From the NCBI RefSeq assembly GCF_001457035.1, contig NZ_KQ758619.1, positions 1-64,000 of the forward strand: DNA of 64,000 nt, read 5' to 3'. The notes under the pieces are model-generated. The model saw nothing but the letters and a program-made list of their open reading frames with translations. It did not search any database and had not been told where the DNA came from. Shown here piece after piece: positions 1-11,324 of the stretch (position 1 is the first letter of the stretch; each line of letters opens with the position of its first letter). Source of the DNA: Fictibacillus enclensis. Its GTDB lineage: Bacteria; Bacillota; Bacilli; Bacillales; Fictibacillaceae. The translations under genes were made by a program, and so were the position numbers.

Positions 1-237
<237 letters not shown>

Positions 238-317
238 GTGTTTGATATAGCTCTTAAAGTTTAAAAATAAGAAATTGATGGGATTGTAAAATCCCTGACT
301 TACTCTGGCTTTTGTTT

Positions 318-332
318 GGTTTTCAAAGAACA
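318..332 (-). promoter_or_regulatory. rRNA leader boxA antitermination element
   Basis: The minus strand reads TGTTCTTTGAAAACC about 80 nt upstream of the 16S 5' end. This is the form of boxA found in Bacillus rRNA leaders, where Nus factors bind nascent RNA to prevent premature termination. Assignment is from motif and position. Confidence 0.7.
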
Positions 333-366
333 TTTTGTTTGCGCCGCTCGTTTTGGCGACTTTATT

Positions 367-396
367 AGAATACCATATTAGCATCTATCAAGTCAA
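367..396 (-). promoter_or_regulatory. rRNA operon promoter (SigA type)
   Basis: On the minus strand TTGACT (396-391) and TATTCT (372-367) are separated by 18 bp, about 130 bp upstream of the 16S 5' end. This resembles Bacillus rrn core promoters. It lies beyond the gyrA terminator, so the rRNA operon appears to have its own start. No second tandem promoter was recognised. Confidence 0.7.
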
Positions 397-540
397 CCAT
401 TTTCTCTAAAAAGTTTTTTCGGAGATTTGCCTGTCAAACAGGCTTAACAAGAAGCTAAATAAATATACCATCTTATTATATACATTGCAAGTGTTTTTTA
501 TAAAAAATGTATTTCTACTGAAAAGAAATGAATCAAAGAA

Positions 541-584
541 AAAAAGGCTGTTAGAAGTGGATTCACTTTTAACAGCCTTTTTAC
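541..584 (-). terminator. gyrA terminator
   Basis: A long stem with arms of about 17 nt (AAAGGCTGTTA... / ...TAACAGCCTTT) and a 4-nt loop, flanked by A and T runs, lies just after the gyrA stop. It looks usable in both directions and separates gyrA from the rRNA promoter. Confidence 0.88.
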
Positions 585-592
585 TGTATTGC

Positions 593-3151
593 TTATTCTT
601 CTGGATCGGTATCGCTGTCTTCGTCATGTACTTCCGTTTCATTTGTTTCCACTTTTAATTCTTGTTCATCAGCGCTGGGTTCCATTGTTTCTTCGATGGC
701 CTCATCAATGGCTTCATCCAATTCTTCTTCTTTTTCAACGACTGCTACCGTGGCCACGTGATTGCCTTCCTGCATGGAGATCAGCTTCACACCTTGTGTG
801 TTTCGGCCCATGGAGGAGATGCCTTCCACATTCATACGGATAAGAATGCCGTCTGCGGTAATGATCATCAGATCCTGTTCGTTTGTAACGGTTTTAAGGG
901 CAGTGATATCGCCATTTCTTTCGGTAATATTGCATGTTTTAATCCCTTTACCGCCACGGGACTGCAGTCGGTATTCTTCCATCGGCGTACGTTTGCCGAA
1001 GCCATTTTCCGTAACAATCAGGACCTCATGCCCTTCATCAAGTACTTCCATGCCGACAACATAATCGTCTTTGCCAAGAGTGACGGCTTTTACACCTGCA
1101 GCTGTACGGCCCATGGACCGCACATCATCCTCTTTATAACGGATCGCCATACCTTTGCTTGTTCCGACAATGATTTCTTTGTTGCCATCGGTCAGTTTGA
1201 CTCCCATCAATTCATCCTCGTCACGCAAGGTAATGGCAAACAAACCGCCTTTGCGGATATTGGCAAATTGGGAAAGCGGTGAACGCTTGGTAATCCCGTG
1301 TCGTGTCATGAAGTTGAGATACCAGGTATCTTCAAATTCTTCCACCGGAATAACAGCAGAAATCGTTTCTCCGCGTTCAACCTGAAGCATATTGATAATT
1401 GGAATTCCTTTTGCAGTTCTGCTCATCTCAGGGATTTCGTATCCTTTTAGACGATATACCTTCCCTTTGTTGGTGAAGAACAAGATCGTGTTATGGGAAT
1501 TCGTGGTGAACAGGTGTTCCACGAAATCTTCATCCCCTGTGCCCATACCCTGGATTCCTCTTCCTCCCCGTCGCTGTGAGCGGTACGTGGAGATCGGAAG
1601 TCGTTTGATATAGCCATTGTTGGTCAGAGTAATAACTACGTTTGTTCTTGGAATTAAATCTTCATCCTCGATCATATCAAAGCCAACCGTAATATTGGTT
1701 CGGCGCTCATCCGCAAAACGCTCTTTAACTTCGGTGAGTTCTTCACGGATGATTTCAAGGATTTTTTCCTCGTCCGCCAGTATCGCGCGGAGTTCGGCAA
1801 TTAAAGCAACAAGCTCTTTATATTCATTTTCAATTTTATCGCGTTCCAGACCGGTCAGACGCTGCAAGCGCATTTCCAGGATTGCCTGGGCCTGTTCAAG
1901 GCTTAAACCAAACCTTTCCATCAAACCGTCACGTGCAATGTCTGTTGTTCTTGATCCGCGAATCAACGCAATGACTTCATCCAGATGATCAAGCGCAATG
2001 CGCAAACCTTCGAGGATGTGTGCCCTGGCTTCAGCCTTGCGAAGCTCAAATTCGGTTCTTCTGCGAATAATAACCTGCTGATGTTTCAAATAATAATGCA
2101 GACATTCCTTTAAATTAAGGACCTTCGGCTGCCCATCGACAAGGGCAAGCATGTTAATTCCGAAGCTTGTTTGCAGTGCCGTATGCTTGTACAGGTTATT
2201 CAACAGCACATTGGCATTAGCATCGCGGCGGACTTCAATAACAATTCTCATCCCGTTACGGTCGGATTCGTCACGAAGATCAGTAATGCCATCGACTTTT
2301 TTGTCTCTTACTAATTCAGCAATTTTTTCTACCAATCGGGCTTTGTTGACCTGATAAGGAAGTTCGCTGACAATGATGAAGTTTTTGCCATTGGATTGTT
2401 CTTCAATTTCCGCTTTGGCACGGATAATGATGGAACCCCTTCCTGTCTGGTAGGCCTTTCTGATTCCTTCACGACCAAGGATCTCACCTGCTGTCGGGAA
2501 ATCCGGACCAGGAATAAATTCCATAAGCTCAGGAATTGAGATGTCAGGATTTTGGCTAAGTTCAAGCACACCGTCAATGACTTCTCCAAGGTGATGAGGA
2601 GGAATGTTCGTTGCCATACCCACCGCGATTCCCGATGTACCGTTAACAAGCAGGTTTGGAAAACGGGAAGGCATAACAACGGGTTCTCTTTCCGAGCCGT
2701 CATAGTTATCTTTGTAATCAATGGTGTCTTTATTGATGTCACGGACAATTTCCATGGCGATCTTGGACATTCTGGCTTCGGTATAACGCATGGCCGCTGC
2801 GGCGTCACCGTCAACGGATCCAAAGTTACCATGTCCGTCAACAAGCATGTGGCGGTAGTTGAAATCCTGTGCCATACGGACCATGGTTTCATACACGGCA
2901 GAGTCGCCGTGCGGGTGATACTTACCGATTACTTCTCCGACGATACGCGCTGACTTCTTGTATGCTTTATCTGCGGTCATGCCCAAGTCGTTCATGGCAT
3001 AAAGAATACGCCGGTGAACAGGCTTCAGGCCATCCCGGACATCCGGAAGAGCACGGCTGACAATAACACTCATCGCATAATCCATAAAAGAAGTACGCAT
3101 TTCCGAGCTGATATTTATTTCCTTCACCCGGGATTGATCTGCTTCAGACAT
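593..3151 (-). CDS. gyrA: DNA gyrase subunit A
   Basis: This is the breakage-reunion subunit of DNA gyrase, which introduces negative supercoils in an A2B2 complex with GyrB. At 852 residues it is slightly longer than the usual 820-840. The catalytic tyrosine is Tyr123 in the RYTE motif, and the quinolone-determining region reads [10 protein letters not shown] with Ser84 and Glu88, the quinolone-sensitive state by family knowledge. Six beta-pinwheel repeats follow, including the GyrA-box [10 protein letters not shown], and the protein ends in a very acidic tail of about 45 residues. The ATG at 3151 has the Shine-Dalgarno sequence GGAGG. The gene lies about 100 bp downstream of gyrB and ends at a strong terminator before the 16S gene. 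Confidence 0.98.
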   Translation of the reverse strand: MSEADQSRVKEINISSEMRTSFMDYAMSVIVSRALPDVRDGLKPVHRRILYAMNDLGMTADKAYKKSARIVGEVIGKYHPHGDSAVYETMVRMAQDFNYRHMLVDGHGNFGSVDGDAAAAMRYTEARMSKIAMEIVRDINKDTIDYKDNYDGSEREPVVMPSRFPNLLVNGTSGIAVGMATNIPPHHLGEVIDGVLELSQNPDISIPELMEFIPGPDFPTAGEILGREGIRKAYQTGRGSIIIRAKAEIEEQSNGKNFIIVSELPYQVNKARLVEKIAELVRDKKVDGITDLRDESDRNGMRIVIEVRRDANANVLLNNLYKHTALQTSFGINMLALVDGQPKVLNLKECLHYYLKHQQVIIRRRTEFELRKAEARAHILEGLRIALDHLDEVIALIRGSRTTDIARDGLMERFGLSLEQAQAILEMRLQRLTGLERDKIENEYKELVALIAELRAILADEEKILEIIREELTEVKERFADERRTNITVGFDMIEDEDLIPRTNVVITLTNNGYIKRLPISTYRSQRRGGRGIQGMGTGDEDFVEHLFTTNSHNTILFFTNKGKVYRLKGYEIPEMSRTAKGIPIINMLQVERGETISAVIPVEEFEDTWYLNFMTRHGITKRSPLSQFANIRKGGLFAITLRDEDELMGVKLTDGNKEIIVGTSKGMAIRYKEDDVRSMGRTAAGVKAVTLGKDDYVVGMEVLDEGHEVLIVTENGFGKRTPMEEYRLQSRGGKGIKTCNITERNGDITALKTVTNEQDLMIITADGILIRMNVEGISSMGRNTQGVKLISMQEGNHVATVAVVEKEEELDEAIDEAIEETMEPSADEQELKVETNETEVHDEDSDTDPEE

Positions 3152-3223
3152 TGATTCTAACCTCCATTTACTGCATGTTCCATTTACTTTTTACTTAAAT
3201 AAAGATCTATAAAAACGGTAAGA

Positions 3224-3246
3224 GAAACAGGGATGTCCCCTGTTTC
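3224..3246 (-). repeat. Perfect hairpin in the gyrB-gyrA gap
   Basis: GAAACAGGG and CCCTGTTTC form a perfect 9-bp stem around a 5-nt loop in the 103-bp gap between gyrB and gyrA. No U tract follows on either strand, so a simple intrinsic terminator is unlikely. It could be a repeat-family palindrome, an RNA-processing site or an attenuating structure. Confidence 0.6.
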
Positions 3247-3254
3247 CACTGATG

Positions 3255-5189
<1,935 letters not shown>

Positions 5190-5231
5190 CTACATTTCGG
5201 TTTCGGGAACATTTTTAAACGATTACCTGTC

Positions 5232-5507
5232 TTACTTGACGTACGAGCTATGGGCAAAATCAATCCGTTCTCCTGCCCGCTTTTTTAACGTGATTGAGGA
5301 TAGAGGGGAGATATAGACATGTTCTTTTGTAATGATGACAGATTTGGGATGATGATTGGTATGGCATAAGTTCACCATGCTTTTCATTTCTTTATGCTGT
5401 CTTAAAAAGGCACTCATTAATTCCGAGCTCTCAAGCGCACGGTAATCAAGAATCGCCACAATTTCCTTTTGCTGAATAACCGCTTCTTCGCCAATATGCA
5501 ATAACAT
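5232..5507 (-). CDS. remB: Extracellular matrix regulator RemB (DUF370)
   Basis: A 91-residue protein beginning MLLHIGEEAVIQQKEIVAIL, with the conserved ending SPLSSITLKKRAGERID. Both the position between recF and gyrB and the sequence match B. subtilis YaaB/RemB, a DUF370 protein related to the matrix-gene activator RemA. The ATG at 5507 has the Shine-Dalgarno sequence GAGGTGG. A GTG four codons upstream lies inside that Shine-Dalgarno sequence and is not preferred. Function is inferred from the family; B. subtilis RemB has a milder role than RemA. Confidence 0.85.
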   Translation of the reverse strand: MLLHIGEEAVIQQKEIVAILDYRALESSELMSAFLRQHKEMKSMVNLCHTNHHPKSVIITKEHVYISPLSSITLKKRAGERIDFAHSSYVK

Positions 5508-5515
5508 AGTCCACC

Positions 5516-6637
5516 TCACCTTATCCGTTCAATCGCACCTTGTTCAACATGGTACGTTGCTGCCTTATCGAGCGTTTCATGGTGTATGCCTTCCACGCTT
5601 GTTGTGGTAACAAAGGTCTGTACTTTGCCTTGTATGGTATTCAGCAAATGAGATTGCCGATAGTCATCAAGTTCTGACAACACATCATCCAGCAGGAGCA
5701 GCGGGTACTCTCCGACTTCTGAATGAATAAGATCAATCTCTGCTAATTTGATCGACAGCGCCGTGGTCCTCTGCTGGCCCTGTGAACCGAACGTCTGTAC
5801 ATCTTTCCCATTCACATGAAAAAGCAGATCATCACGGTGCGGGCCGAACAAAGAGGTGCCGCGTTCTATTTCTCTGTCTTTTATTTTAACAAACTTTTCT
5901 TCATATGCTTCTATCATTTTCGACAATTCTTGCTCTTCACATACCTCTACAGTCGGTTTATATATCACTTCAAGGCGTTCCAGCCCTCTGGAGATGCCGT
6001 GGTGTATGGGATCGGCCCAGCTTTGGAGGAGTTTCATGTAACTCACTCGCTTTTCCGTTACCCGTGCCGCCGCCTGTATCAGTTGTTCTGTCAAAATATC
6101 AAGCATGACCGTATTTTCTTTGGAACGGCTGCGCTGCATGTCCCGCAAAAGAGAATTGCGCTGGGCAAGAACCTTTTGATATTGCGATAAATAATGAAGA
6201 TAGACCGGATTAACCTGCCCGATCTCCATATCAATAAAACGACGTCGCACCTGGGGACTCCCTTTAACAAGATTCAAATCCTCAGGTGCAAACATGACGA
6301 CATTTAACGCCCCTATATAGTCAGTCAATCTCCGCTGTTCCAGTCCATTGACTTTTGCTTTCTTGCCTTTTTGTGAAACAACCAGGCTTAAACTGAATGG
6401 ACCGGTCCTTTTTTGAACCCGTCCTTCTATTTTAGCATATTCTTCGTCCCAATAGATTAATTCTTTATCGCGGGGAGTTCTATGGGACTTTGCCATGGCC
6501 AGAACGTAGATGGCTTCCATCACATTTGTTTTCCCCTGAGCATTCTCACCCAAAAACACATTGACCTTGTTTTCGAAATCAAGATGCTGGGATGAATAGT
6601 TTCTGTAATTTCTTATGTCCAATTGTTCAATATACAA
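5516..6637 (-). CDS. recF: DNA replication and repair protein RecF
   Basis: RecF is an SMC-like ATPase that works with RecO and RecR to load RecA at single-strand gaps and stalled forks. The 373-residue protein has Walker [11 protein letters not shown] near residue 31, the ABC signature region ([13 protein letters not shown]), and Walker [13 protein letters not shown] near the C-terminus. Length is typical. It starts at the ATG at 6637, 14 bp after the yaaA stop, and ends 8 bp before the remB start, so the genes are probably cotranscribed. Confidence 0.97.
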   Translation of the reverse strand: MYIEQLDIRNYRNYSSQHLDFENKVNVFLGENAQGKTNVMEAIYVLAMAKSHRTPRDKELIYWDEEYAKIEGRVQKRTGPFSLSLVVSQKGKKAKVNGLEQRRLTDYIGALNVVMFAPEDLNLVKGSPQVRRRFIDMEIGQVNPVYLHYLSQYQKVLAQRNSLLRDMQRSRSKENTVMLDILTEQLIQAAARVTEKRVSYMKLLQSWADPIHHGISRGLERLEVIYKPTVEVCEEQELSKMIEAYEEKFVKIKDREIERGTSLFGPHRDDLLFHVNGKDVQTFGSQGQQRTTALSIKLAEIDLIHSEVGEYPLLLLDDVLSELDDYRQSHLLNTIQGKVQTFVTTTSVEGIHHETLDKAATYHVEQGAIERIR

Positions 6638-6651
6638 CGGGATACCCCCAT

Positions 6652-6867
6652 TTATCTGGAAACAGTGATCTCGCCCAATTCGGGAACAGAAACTTTATCT
6701 CCCTCGTAAAGCTTTCTTCCCCGGCGGTTTTCCCGCTCACCATTAACCAGCACTTCATTTTCTTCTAAATACCATTTTACCATTCCCCCACTTGAGATGG
6801 CATCTACATGTTTGAGCAGCTGCTGCAGAGTAATGTATTCAGTCGTTATTTGCACGTTCTCCATCAT
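6652..6867 (-). CDS. yaaA: S4-domain RNA-binding protein YaaA
   Basis: A small S4-domain protein of about 71 residues, with the core [21 protein letters not shown] and [19 protein letters not shown]. It occupies the dnaN-recF interval where Bacilli carry yaaA (S4 protein associated with ribosome or RNA metabolism; exact role not settled). Two adjacent ATG codons (6867 and 6864) follow AAAGGAG, and the second has the better spacing of 8 nt. A longer reading frame upstream has no ribosome-binding site. Confidence 0.88.
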   Translation of the reverse strand: MMENVQITTEYITLQQLLKHVDAISSGGMVKWYLEENEVLVNGERENRRGRKLYEGDKVSVPELGEITVSR

Positions 6868-6920
6868 AACACTCCTTTTCAGACTAGTATTCTCTATTTT
6901 CAACCCTTTATGAAAGGCAT

Positions 6921-6951
6921 AAAAGCTGCCGGAGAACCAGCAGCTTTTTTT
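6921..6951. terminator. Hairpin between dnaN and yaaA
   Basis: AAAAGCTGC and GCAGCTTTT form a 9-bp stem with a 10-nt loop. The T run is longer on the plus strand (7 T) than on the minus strand, in which dnaN and yaaA are transcribed. It may act as a partial terminator between dnaN and yaaA. Confidence 0.6.
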
Positions 6952-6971
6952 ATCGTTGTCATACTTAAATT

Positions 6972-8114
6972 TTAATATGTTCGGACAGGCAGGATCAGCT
7001 GTTTGACGATTTCGTTGTCCACCGGGGTAATGAGGAATGGCCTCATGGCTCCTGTAAACAAAACCTGAATCTCTGAACAGTCCATCGCTTTTAATGCATC
7101 AATCATATATTTCGCATTGAAGGAAATTTTCAGCTCTTCACCCTCCATGGATTCCGTGACGACATGTTCGTACACTTTACCGATTTCCGGAGAATTGGAT
7201 GAAATTTCAATGGTCTGGTTATCGAGCGTGGCAAGTTTCACCACATTGTTTCGTCCTTCGCGGGCAAGCAGAGACGCCCGGTCAATTGCCTGAAGAAAAT
7301 CTTTCGTCGATAAACCTAACGTTGTTTTGCTTTCACTTGGAAGCAATTTGCTTGTATCCGGATAATTTCCGTCAAGCAGTCTTGAAAAGAATAACGTATT
7401 TTTTGTTTTAAATAAAACCTGATTGTCTGTAACAACGATTTGCACTAGCTCTGCAGATTCCTCAACAATTTTGGACAATTCATTTAAGCTTTTTCCCGGA
7501 ATCACTACGTTTTGGAACGAAAGCCCTTCTGTATTGCTTTCAATTCTTGCGGTCCTCTGTGCAAGTCGGTGGCTGTCTGTCGCTACACAGCTGAGAACAT
7601 TGTCTTCAAGATTAATGTTCACACCGGTTAATATAGGACGTGTTTCTGACGTGGACACCGCAAAGACAGTTTGTCTGATAATTTGGCGAAGCAGATCTCC
7701 CTGGATACTGAACACGTTTTGTTCTTCAATCTGCGGAAGGCGGGGATATTCTTCTGGATCCAGACCAACAAGGCTGAATTCGGAAGCTCCGGAGCGGAGT
7801 TTTGTTTCAAAACGCTCTCCCACTTCAACTTCCACGGTATCATTCGGCATTTTTTTTACGATTTCGGAAAAATACCTTGCCTGAAGAACAATGCTTCCTG
7901 GTTTTTGGACCTCAAGATTGACTTCCCCATTTTCTTCCATCGGAATCAGGCGTTCGATGGAAATATCGGAGTCACTTCCTGTCAGTGTCATCCCTTCACT
8001 GTGAACCACCATTTTTATACCCGTCAAAATCGGTATCGTCGTTCTTGAAGATACAGCCTTCATTACATCCTGTACACCTTCAATTAGCTGGCTTCGGTTA
8101 ATCTGAAATTTCAT
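6972..8114 (-). CDS. dnaN: DNA polymerase III beta sliding clamp
   Basis: The ring-shaped dimeric clamp tethers PolC and DnaE to DNA. The 380-residue protein starts MKFQINRSQLIEGVQDV and ends QLILPVRTY, the conserved C-terminal clamp motif. The ATG at 8114 follows AGGGGGATGATC, giving good spacing; an in-frame start six codons upstream (8132) has no such support. It lies directly downstream of dnaA across the dnaA-dnaN part of oriC. Confidence 0.97.
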   Translation of the reverse strand: MKFQINRSQLIEGVQDVMKAVSSRTTIPILTGIKMVVHSEGMTLTGSDSDISIERLIPMEENGEVNLEVQKPGSIVLQARYFSEIVKKMPNDTVEVEVGERFETKLRSGASEFSLVGLDPEEYPRLPQIEEQNVFSIQGDLLRQIIRQTVFAVSTSETRPILTGVNINLEDNVLSCVATDSHRLAQRTARIESNTEGLSFQNVVIPGKSLNELSKIVEESAELVQIVVTDNQVLFKTKNTLFFSRLLDGNYPDTSKLLPSESKTTLGLSTKDFLQAIDRASLLAREGRNNVVKLATLDNQTIEISSNSPEIGKVYEHVVTESMEGEELKISFNAKYMIDALKAMDCSEIQVLFTGAMRPFLITPVDNEIVKQLILPVRTY

Positions 8115-8132
8115 GATCATCCCCCTGAACAA

Positions 8133-8326
8133 TTTTCTTATTGGAATTCGGTTATATTATTAATTTTTTTAAATAAAAAACAGTCGTAGTAATAGTAGGG
8201 CCTGTGAATCTGTGGATAAGTATGTGAAATGCAAGGAAAGACAGCCTATCCACATGTGGACAGACTGTGCATAAGAGCGAACAAGTTATTCACAAAATCC
8301 CCAGCAAAAAGACATATGGAACAGTA
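8133..8326. other. oriC, dnaA-dnaN segment (unwinding region)
   Basis: This gap contains DnaA boxes on both strands: exact TGTGGATAA at 8211-8219, TGTGCATAA at 8266-8274 and TTATTCACA at 8286-8294, plus one-mismatch boxes at 8246-8254 and 8255-8263. Beside the 8211 box lie a GC-rich spacer and then TAG/TAA triplets (8187-8198) running into an A/T-rich stretch at 8133-8180. Order and spacing match the unwinding half of the Bacillus bipartite origin. Function is inferred from this architecture. Confidence 0.92.
8187..8198 (+). promoter_or_regulatory. DnaA-trio unwinding element
   Basis: Four consecutive triplets TAG-TAA-TAG-TAG are followed by GGGCC and two DnaA-box-like sequences. The DnaA-trio (3'-GAT repeats, described in B. 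subtilis) is the single-strand element on which DnaA filaments form to open the duplex. Polarity, GC spacer and flanking A/T-rich DNA all match. Confidence 0.8.
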
Positions 8327-9679
8327 TTACGATTTTAACTGATCGTGAATTTCTTTGATACTTTTTTGCAGCTGCTGGTCAGAAACCATTAGGTTCGAAA
8401 TTTTTTCATGAGCATGAAGCACGGTAGTATGGTCTCTTCCGCCAAATTCTTCTCCAATTTTGGGCAAAGAATTGTCGGTTAATTCCCTTGCAAGATACAT
8501 GGCAATCTGGCGGGGAAAAGCAACCGATTTTGTTCTCTTTTTCGCAGTAAAATCTTCAAGCTTGATGTTATAATGCCGCCCGACAATCTCTTGGATGTGG
8601 TGAATGGTAATCATGCGCGGCTTGGAGGAAGGAATAATATCCTTAAGTGCCTCGGCTGCAAGATCTGCATTCATATCCTGGTTGATGAGTGAAGAGTAGG
8701 CAACTACACGAATCAAAGCCCCCTCCAGCTCACGAATATTGGTATCAATTTGATTGGCGATGTACAGCATCACTTCATTCGGTATATCCAGACCCTCCGC
8801 TTTCGCCTTCTTGCGCAGTATGGCGATTCTTGTTTCAAGATCAGGCGGAGTGATGTCCGTGATCAATCCCCATTCGAAGCGGGAACGAAGCCTGTCCTCA
8901 AGCGTCGGGATCTCCTTGGGAGGGCGGTCACTTGAAATGACGATTTGCTTGCTTTCTTCGTGAAGCGCGTTAAATGTATGGAAAAATTCTTCTTGAGTTT
9001 GTTCTTTTCCGGCAAGGAATTGAATATCATCGATAAGAAGAATGTCGACACTTCTGAATTTATTTCTAAATTCGACCGTTTTATTGTCACGAATCGAGTT
9101 AATGAATTCATTAGTGAACTTTTCAGATGACAGATAAGCCACCTTTGCATTCGGCTTATGGTCAACCACATAATGGCCGATCGCATGCATCAAGTGGGTC
9201 TTTCCCAGGCCGACTCCTCCGTAAATAAAGAGCGGATTGTATGCTTTGGCCGGTGCTTCTGCTACAGCCAGAGATGCCGCATGGGCAAACCGGTTGCCCG
9301 ATCCGATAACGAACCGGTCAAAGGTATACTTTGGGTTCATCATGCTCTGGGCAACTTCCTCCTGCTGCTCCACGTTCACTTTTTGCGTTTTTTTCAATAC
9401 TTTTTCAAAGTCAACTTCTTCTTCCATCTGATTTTGAGGAATAATGAATTTGACATCCAGCGCAGCCCCTGTCACATCCTGAAGAGTTTCGGAAATCAAG
9501 GTGGAATAACGGGATTCCAGCCAGTCACGGGCAAACTCGTTCGGTGCTGTAATGATGAGCGTATCATTTTGCAGTGCGTGCGCCGCTGTGGACTTTAACC
9601 ATGTCTCAAAGCTGGGTTTGCTGACCTTTTTTTCCATGGCAGCCAATGCTTTGTTCCATAGGTCATTAATATTTTCCAC
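8327..9679 (-). CDS. dnaA: Chromosomal replication initiator DnaA
   Basis: DnaA binds TTATNCACA boxes and opens oriC. The 450-residue protein has an N-terminal DnaB/DnaD-interaction domain, an AAA+ core with Walker [10 protein letters not shown] and Walker [13 protein letters not shown], an arginine-finger region, and the DNA-binding signature [15 protein letters not shown] near the C-terminus. The GTG at 9679 is the chosen start because [12 protein letters not shown] then aligns with Bacillus DnaA and GGAGGT lies 8 nt upstream; a TTG one codon before (9682) is possible. Box clusters lie on both sides, consistent with autoregulation. Confidence 0.97.
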   Translation of the reverse strand: MENINDLWNKALAAMEKKVSKPSFETWLKSTAAHALQNDTLIITAPNEFARDWLESRYSTLISETLQDVTGAALDVKFIIPQNQMEEEVDFEKVLKKTQKVNVEQQEEVAQSMMNPKYTFDRFVIGSGNRFAHAASLAVAEAPAKAYNPLFIYGGVGLGKTHLMHAIGHYVVDHKPNAKVAYLSSEKFTNEFINSIRDNKTVEFRNKFRSVDILLIDDIQFLAGKEQTQEEFFHTFNALHEESKQIVISSDRPPKEIPTLEDRLRSRFEWGLITDITPPDLETRIAILRKKAKAEGLDIPNEVMLYIANQIDTNIRELEGALIRVVAYSSLINQDMNADLAAEALKDIIPSSKPRMITIHHIQEIVGRHYNIKLEDFTAKKRTKSVAFPRQIAMYLARELTDNSLPKIGEEFGGRDHTTVLHAHEKISNLMVSDQQLQKSIKEIHDQLKS

Positions 9680-9756
9680 CAACAGTACCTCCTAAGTAAT
9701 TTATATAAACGAAGATATTCCATGAAATTGCTGCTCTTTTGTGGACTAGCGAAAGC

Positions 9757-9854
9757 AAACCCCAAGATTAGTCAAAGGCTGTTTTAGCGAATGAAAATCG
9801 AAATCGATGTTCAAAATGATAAAAAAGCTTTGACTAAATGGATCTTGAGGTTTT
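9757..9854. repeat. Long imperfect inverted repeat in the dnaA leader
   Basis: The left arm at 9757-9780 (AAACCCCAAGAT, TAGTCAAAGGCT) is complementary to the right arm at 9826-9854 (AGCTTTGACTA, ATCTTGAGGTTTT), with a 4-nt insertion in the right arm and a loop of about 45 nt. It lies 80-180 bp upstream of the dnaA start, probably inside the transcribed leader. Role unknown; it could form a cruciform or an RNA stem. Confidence 0.55.
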
Positions 9855-10003
9855 GATGAGGGCACAGTTGCTGAAGAATACACCATGATGTATAAGCGTT
9901 GTACAGCCATATGTATACGTACGCATAATTATTCTATTCACAGCAAACGTGCACAATCTATTAATATAGTAGAAAATCAGTATAAGGCGTTTCATTCTGA
10001 GGA

Positions 10004-10277
10004 TGTGGACAACCTTATAAACACATTATTTTAAATGTCCACAACTTTATCCACAGCATGTGGATAAAAATATTGTCGCATGAAGTTATCAACGAGTTAA
10101 AACACAACAATCATATCAAAAAAATACCATGAATGCAATGAGTTTCTCGTACTTATCCACAACCCCTACAACTTGTGTAAAGGTGTTGTCCACAGCACAA
10201 GATTTTGTGTAAAACTTGTCGATAAAGGGTGTGGATAATGAAAATCGTGTCGAAAAAACTATCCACAGCGTGTCGAA
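10004..10277. other. oriC, segment upstream of dnaA
   Basis: This region is dense in DnaA boxes. Exact boxes are TTATCCACA at 10047-10055 and 10153-10161 and TGTGGATAA at 10059-10067 and 10230-10238. One-mismatch boxes lie at 10004-10012, 10186-10194 and 10259-10267. Two TGTCGAA sequences (10248-10254, 10271-10277) flank the last box and match the Spo0A-box core. No gene is visible in the 755 bp between dnaA and rpmH. It corresponds to the incA/incB half of the Bacillus origin. Confidence 0.9.
10248..10277 (+). promoter_or_regulatory. Paired Spo0A boxes around a DnaA box
   Basis: TGTCGAA occurs at 10248-10254 and 10271-10277, bracketing the near-consensus DnaA box at 10259-10267. Spo0A~P binds TGNCGAA and in B. 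subtilis is known to bind oriC and restrain initiation at sporulation. Two matches 23 bp apart at this site are unlikely to be chance, but binding is inferred. Confidence 0.6.
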
Positions 10278-10357
10278 TTAAAAAAATAAGGGAGAAGATC
10301 GGCAAAAGACATCCTGGAGCGTAATATTCTTGTTCCTTAAATAAATTTCAAGAAGTC

Positions 10358-10387
10358 TTGACAAACAGAGGGTTGAATCCTTATACT
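10358..10387 (+). promoter_or_regulatory. rpmH promoter
   Basis: TTGACA (10358-10363) and TATACT (10382-10387) are separated by 18 bp, about 48 bp upstream of the rpmH start. This is a near-consensus SigA promoter, as expected for a ribosomal-protein gene. Confidence 0.85.
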
Positions 10388-10434
10388 TACTTAGACTGTC
10401 TTTTTGATATATCCTCAGGGAGGTGTAATATATA

Positions 10435-10569
10435 ATGAAACCAACGTTTCAACCAAATAACCGTAAACGTAAGAAAGTACATGGTTTTCGTGCGCGTATG
10501 GCAACAAAGAACGGCCGTAAAGTTCTAGCTCGCCGCCGCCAAAAAGGAAGAAAAGTATTATCTGCATAG
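10435..10569 (+). CDS. rpmH: Ribosomal protein L34
   Basis: A 44-codon gene encoding the highly basic L34 protein, beginning [14 protein letters not shown], then VHGFRARM, and ending RKVLSA. Length and sequence are those of Bacillus L34, a 50S subunit component that binds 23S rRNA. The Shine-Dalgarno sequence GGGAGGTG lies upstream of the ATG at 10435. It is followed at once by a terminator, and rnpA begins 140 bp later. Confidence 0.97.
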   Translation: MKPTFQPNNRKRKKVHGFRARMATKNGRKVLARRRQKGRKVLSA

Positions 10570-10595
10570 GCCACTGACAATCAGTGGTCTTTTTT
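10569..10595 (+). terminator. rpmH terminator
   Basis: CCACTGA-CAA-TCAGTGG forms a 7-bp stem followed by TCTTTTTT directly after the rpmH stop. Some read-through into rnpA is likely, since no strong promoter was noted in the following gap. Confidence 0.85.
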
Positions 10596-10709
10596 CTGAT
10601 ATAAGGGAAAAGTTGATAATTGTTTAAATAAAATGAAGTAGCCGATACTGTTAATGATAAGAATGGAATGTACTAGAGAAGTATTGAGATCCAGGTGGAG
10701 TGTTGCCGG

Positions 10710-11069
10710 ATGGAAAAGCAAAAGCGCTTAAAAAAGAATGAAGAGTTTCAAGAAGTGTTTAAAAGAGGAAAATCGTCTGCCAACCGCCAATTTGTAATAT
10801 ATGCGCTGGAAAAAAACGATCAGCCTCATTTAAGATTGGGTTTGTCAGTAAGCAAGCGGGTGGGAAAAGCCGTAACCCGCAACCGAATCAAGCGAGTAGT
10901 GAAAGAAATATTTATGAAGCACGAAGAGGAGATTGCATCCAGCAGGGATTATATTGTTATTGCCCGGAATCCAACAGCTGACATGGATTACTTTGAGATG
11001 GAAAAAAGCCTTCTGCATGTGCTGCAGCGTGCCGGTTTGTTCAGACAGTCAAGGGATAAGCGTAAATGA
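10710..11069 (+). CDS. rnpA: Ribonuclease P protein component
   Basis: This is the protein subunit of RNase P, which assists the catalytic RNA in maturing tRNA 5' ends. The 119-residue basic protein carries the RNR signature [14 protein letters not shown]. The ATG at 10710 has AGGTGGAG 9 nt upstream; an in-frame GTG five codons earlier overlaps that site. The last codons overlap the yidD start (ATGA), indicating translational coupling. Confidence 0.96.
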   Translation: MEKQKRLKKNEEFQEVFKRGKSSANRQFVIYALEKNDQPHLRLGLSVSKRVGKAVTRNRIKRVVKEIFMKHEEEIASSRDYIVIARNPTADMDYFEMEKSLLHVLQRAGLFRQSRDKRK

Positions 11070-11290
11070 AACGGCTTTTGATCCTGATTTTTCGTTTTTA
11101 CCAACGGTTTATCTCACCGTTGACCCCGCCGACCTGCCGTTTTTATCCTACATGTTCGCATTATGGAATTGAAGCGCTTCAACGATTTGGGGCCATTAAG
11201 GGATCGTGGCTGACGTTAAAGAGGATTTTAAAATGCCATCCTTTCCATCCGGGAGGGATTGATCCTGTACCCGAAAAGAAGAAGCGCTGA
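11066..11290 (+). CDS. yidD: Membrane protein insertion efficiency factor YidD
   Basis: A 74-residue protein of the YidD/UPF0161 family, with the conserved block [12 protein letters not shown] and [19 protein letters not shown]. It has an amphipathic N-terminus and cysteines in the usual places. The family assists YidC-dependent membrane insertion. The start overlaps the end of rnpA by 4 nt, and yidC follows 34 bp later. Confidence 0.93.
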   Translation: MKRLLILIFRFYQRFISPLTPPTCRFYPTCSHYGIEALQRFGAIKGSWLTLKRILKCHPFHPGGIDPVPEKKKR

Positions 11291-11324
11291 AAATATAGAA
11301 ACAATGCTTTAAGGAGGATGAGGA

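Noticed and set aside
9900-9960. Candidate dnaA promoter on the minus strand
   Set aside because: TTGTGC and several TAnnnT hexamers occur but none has acceptable spacing, so no promoter was assigned.
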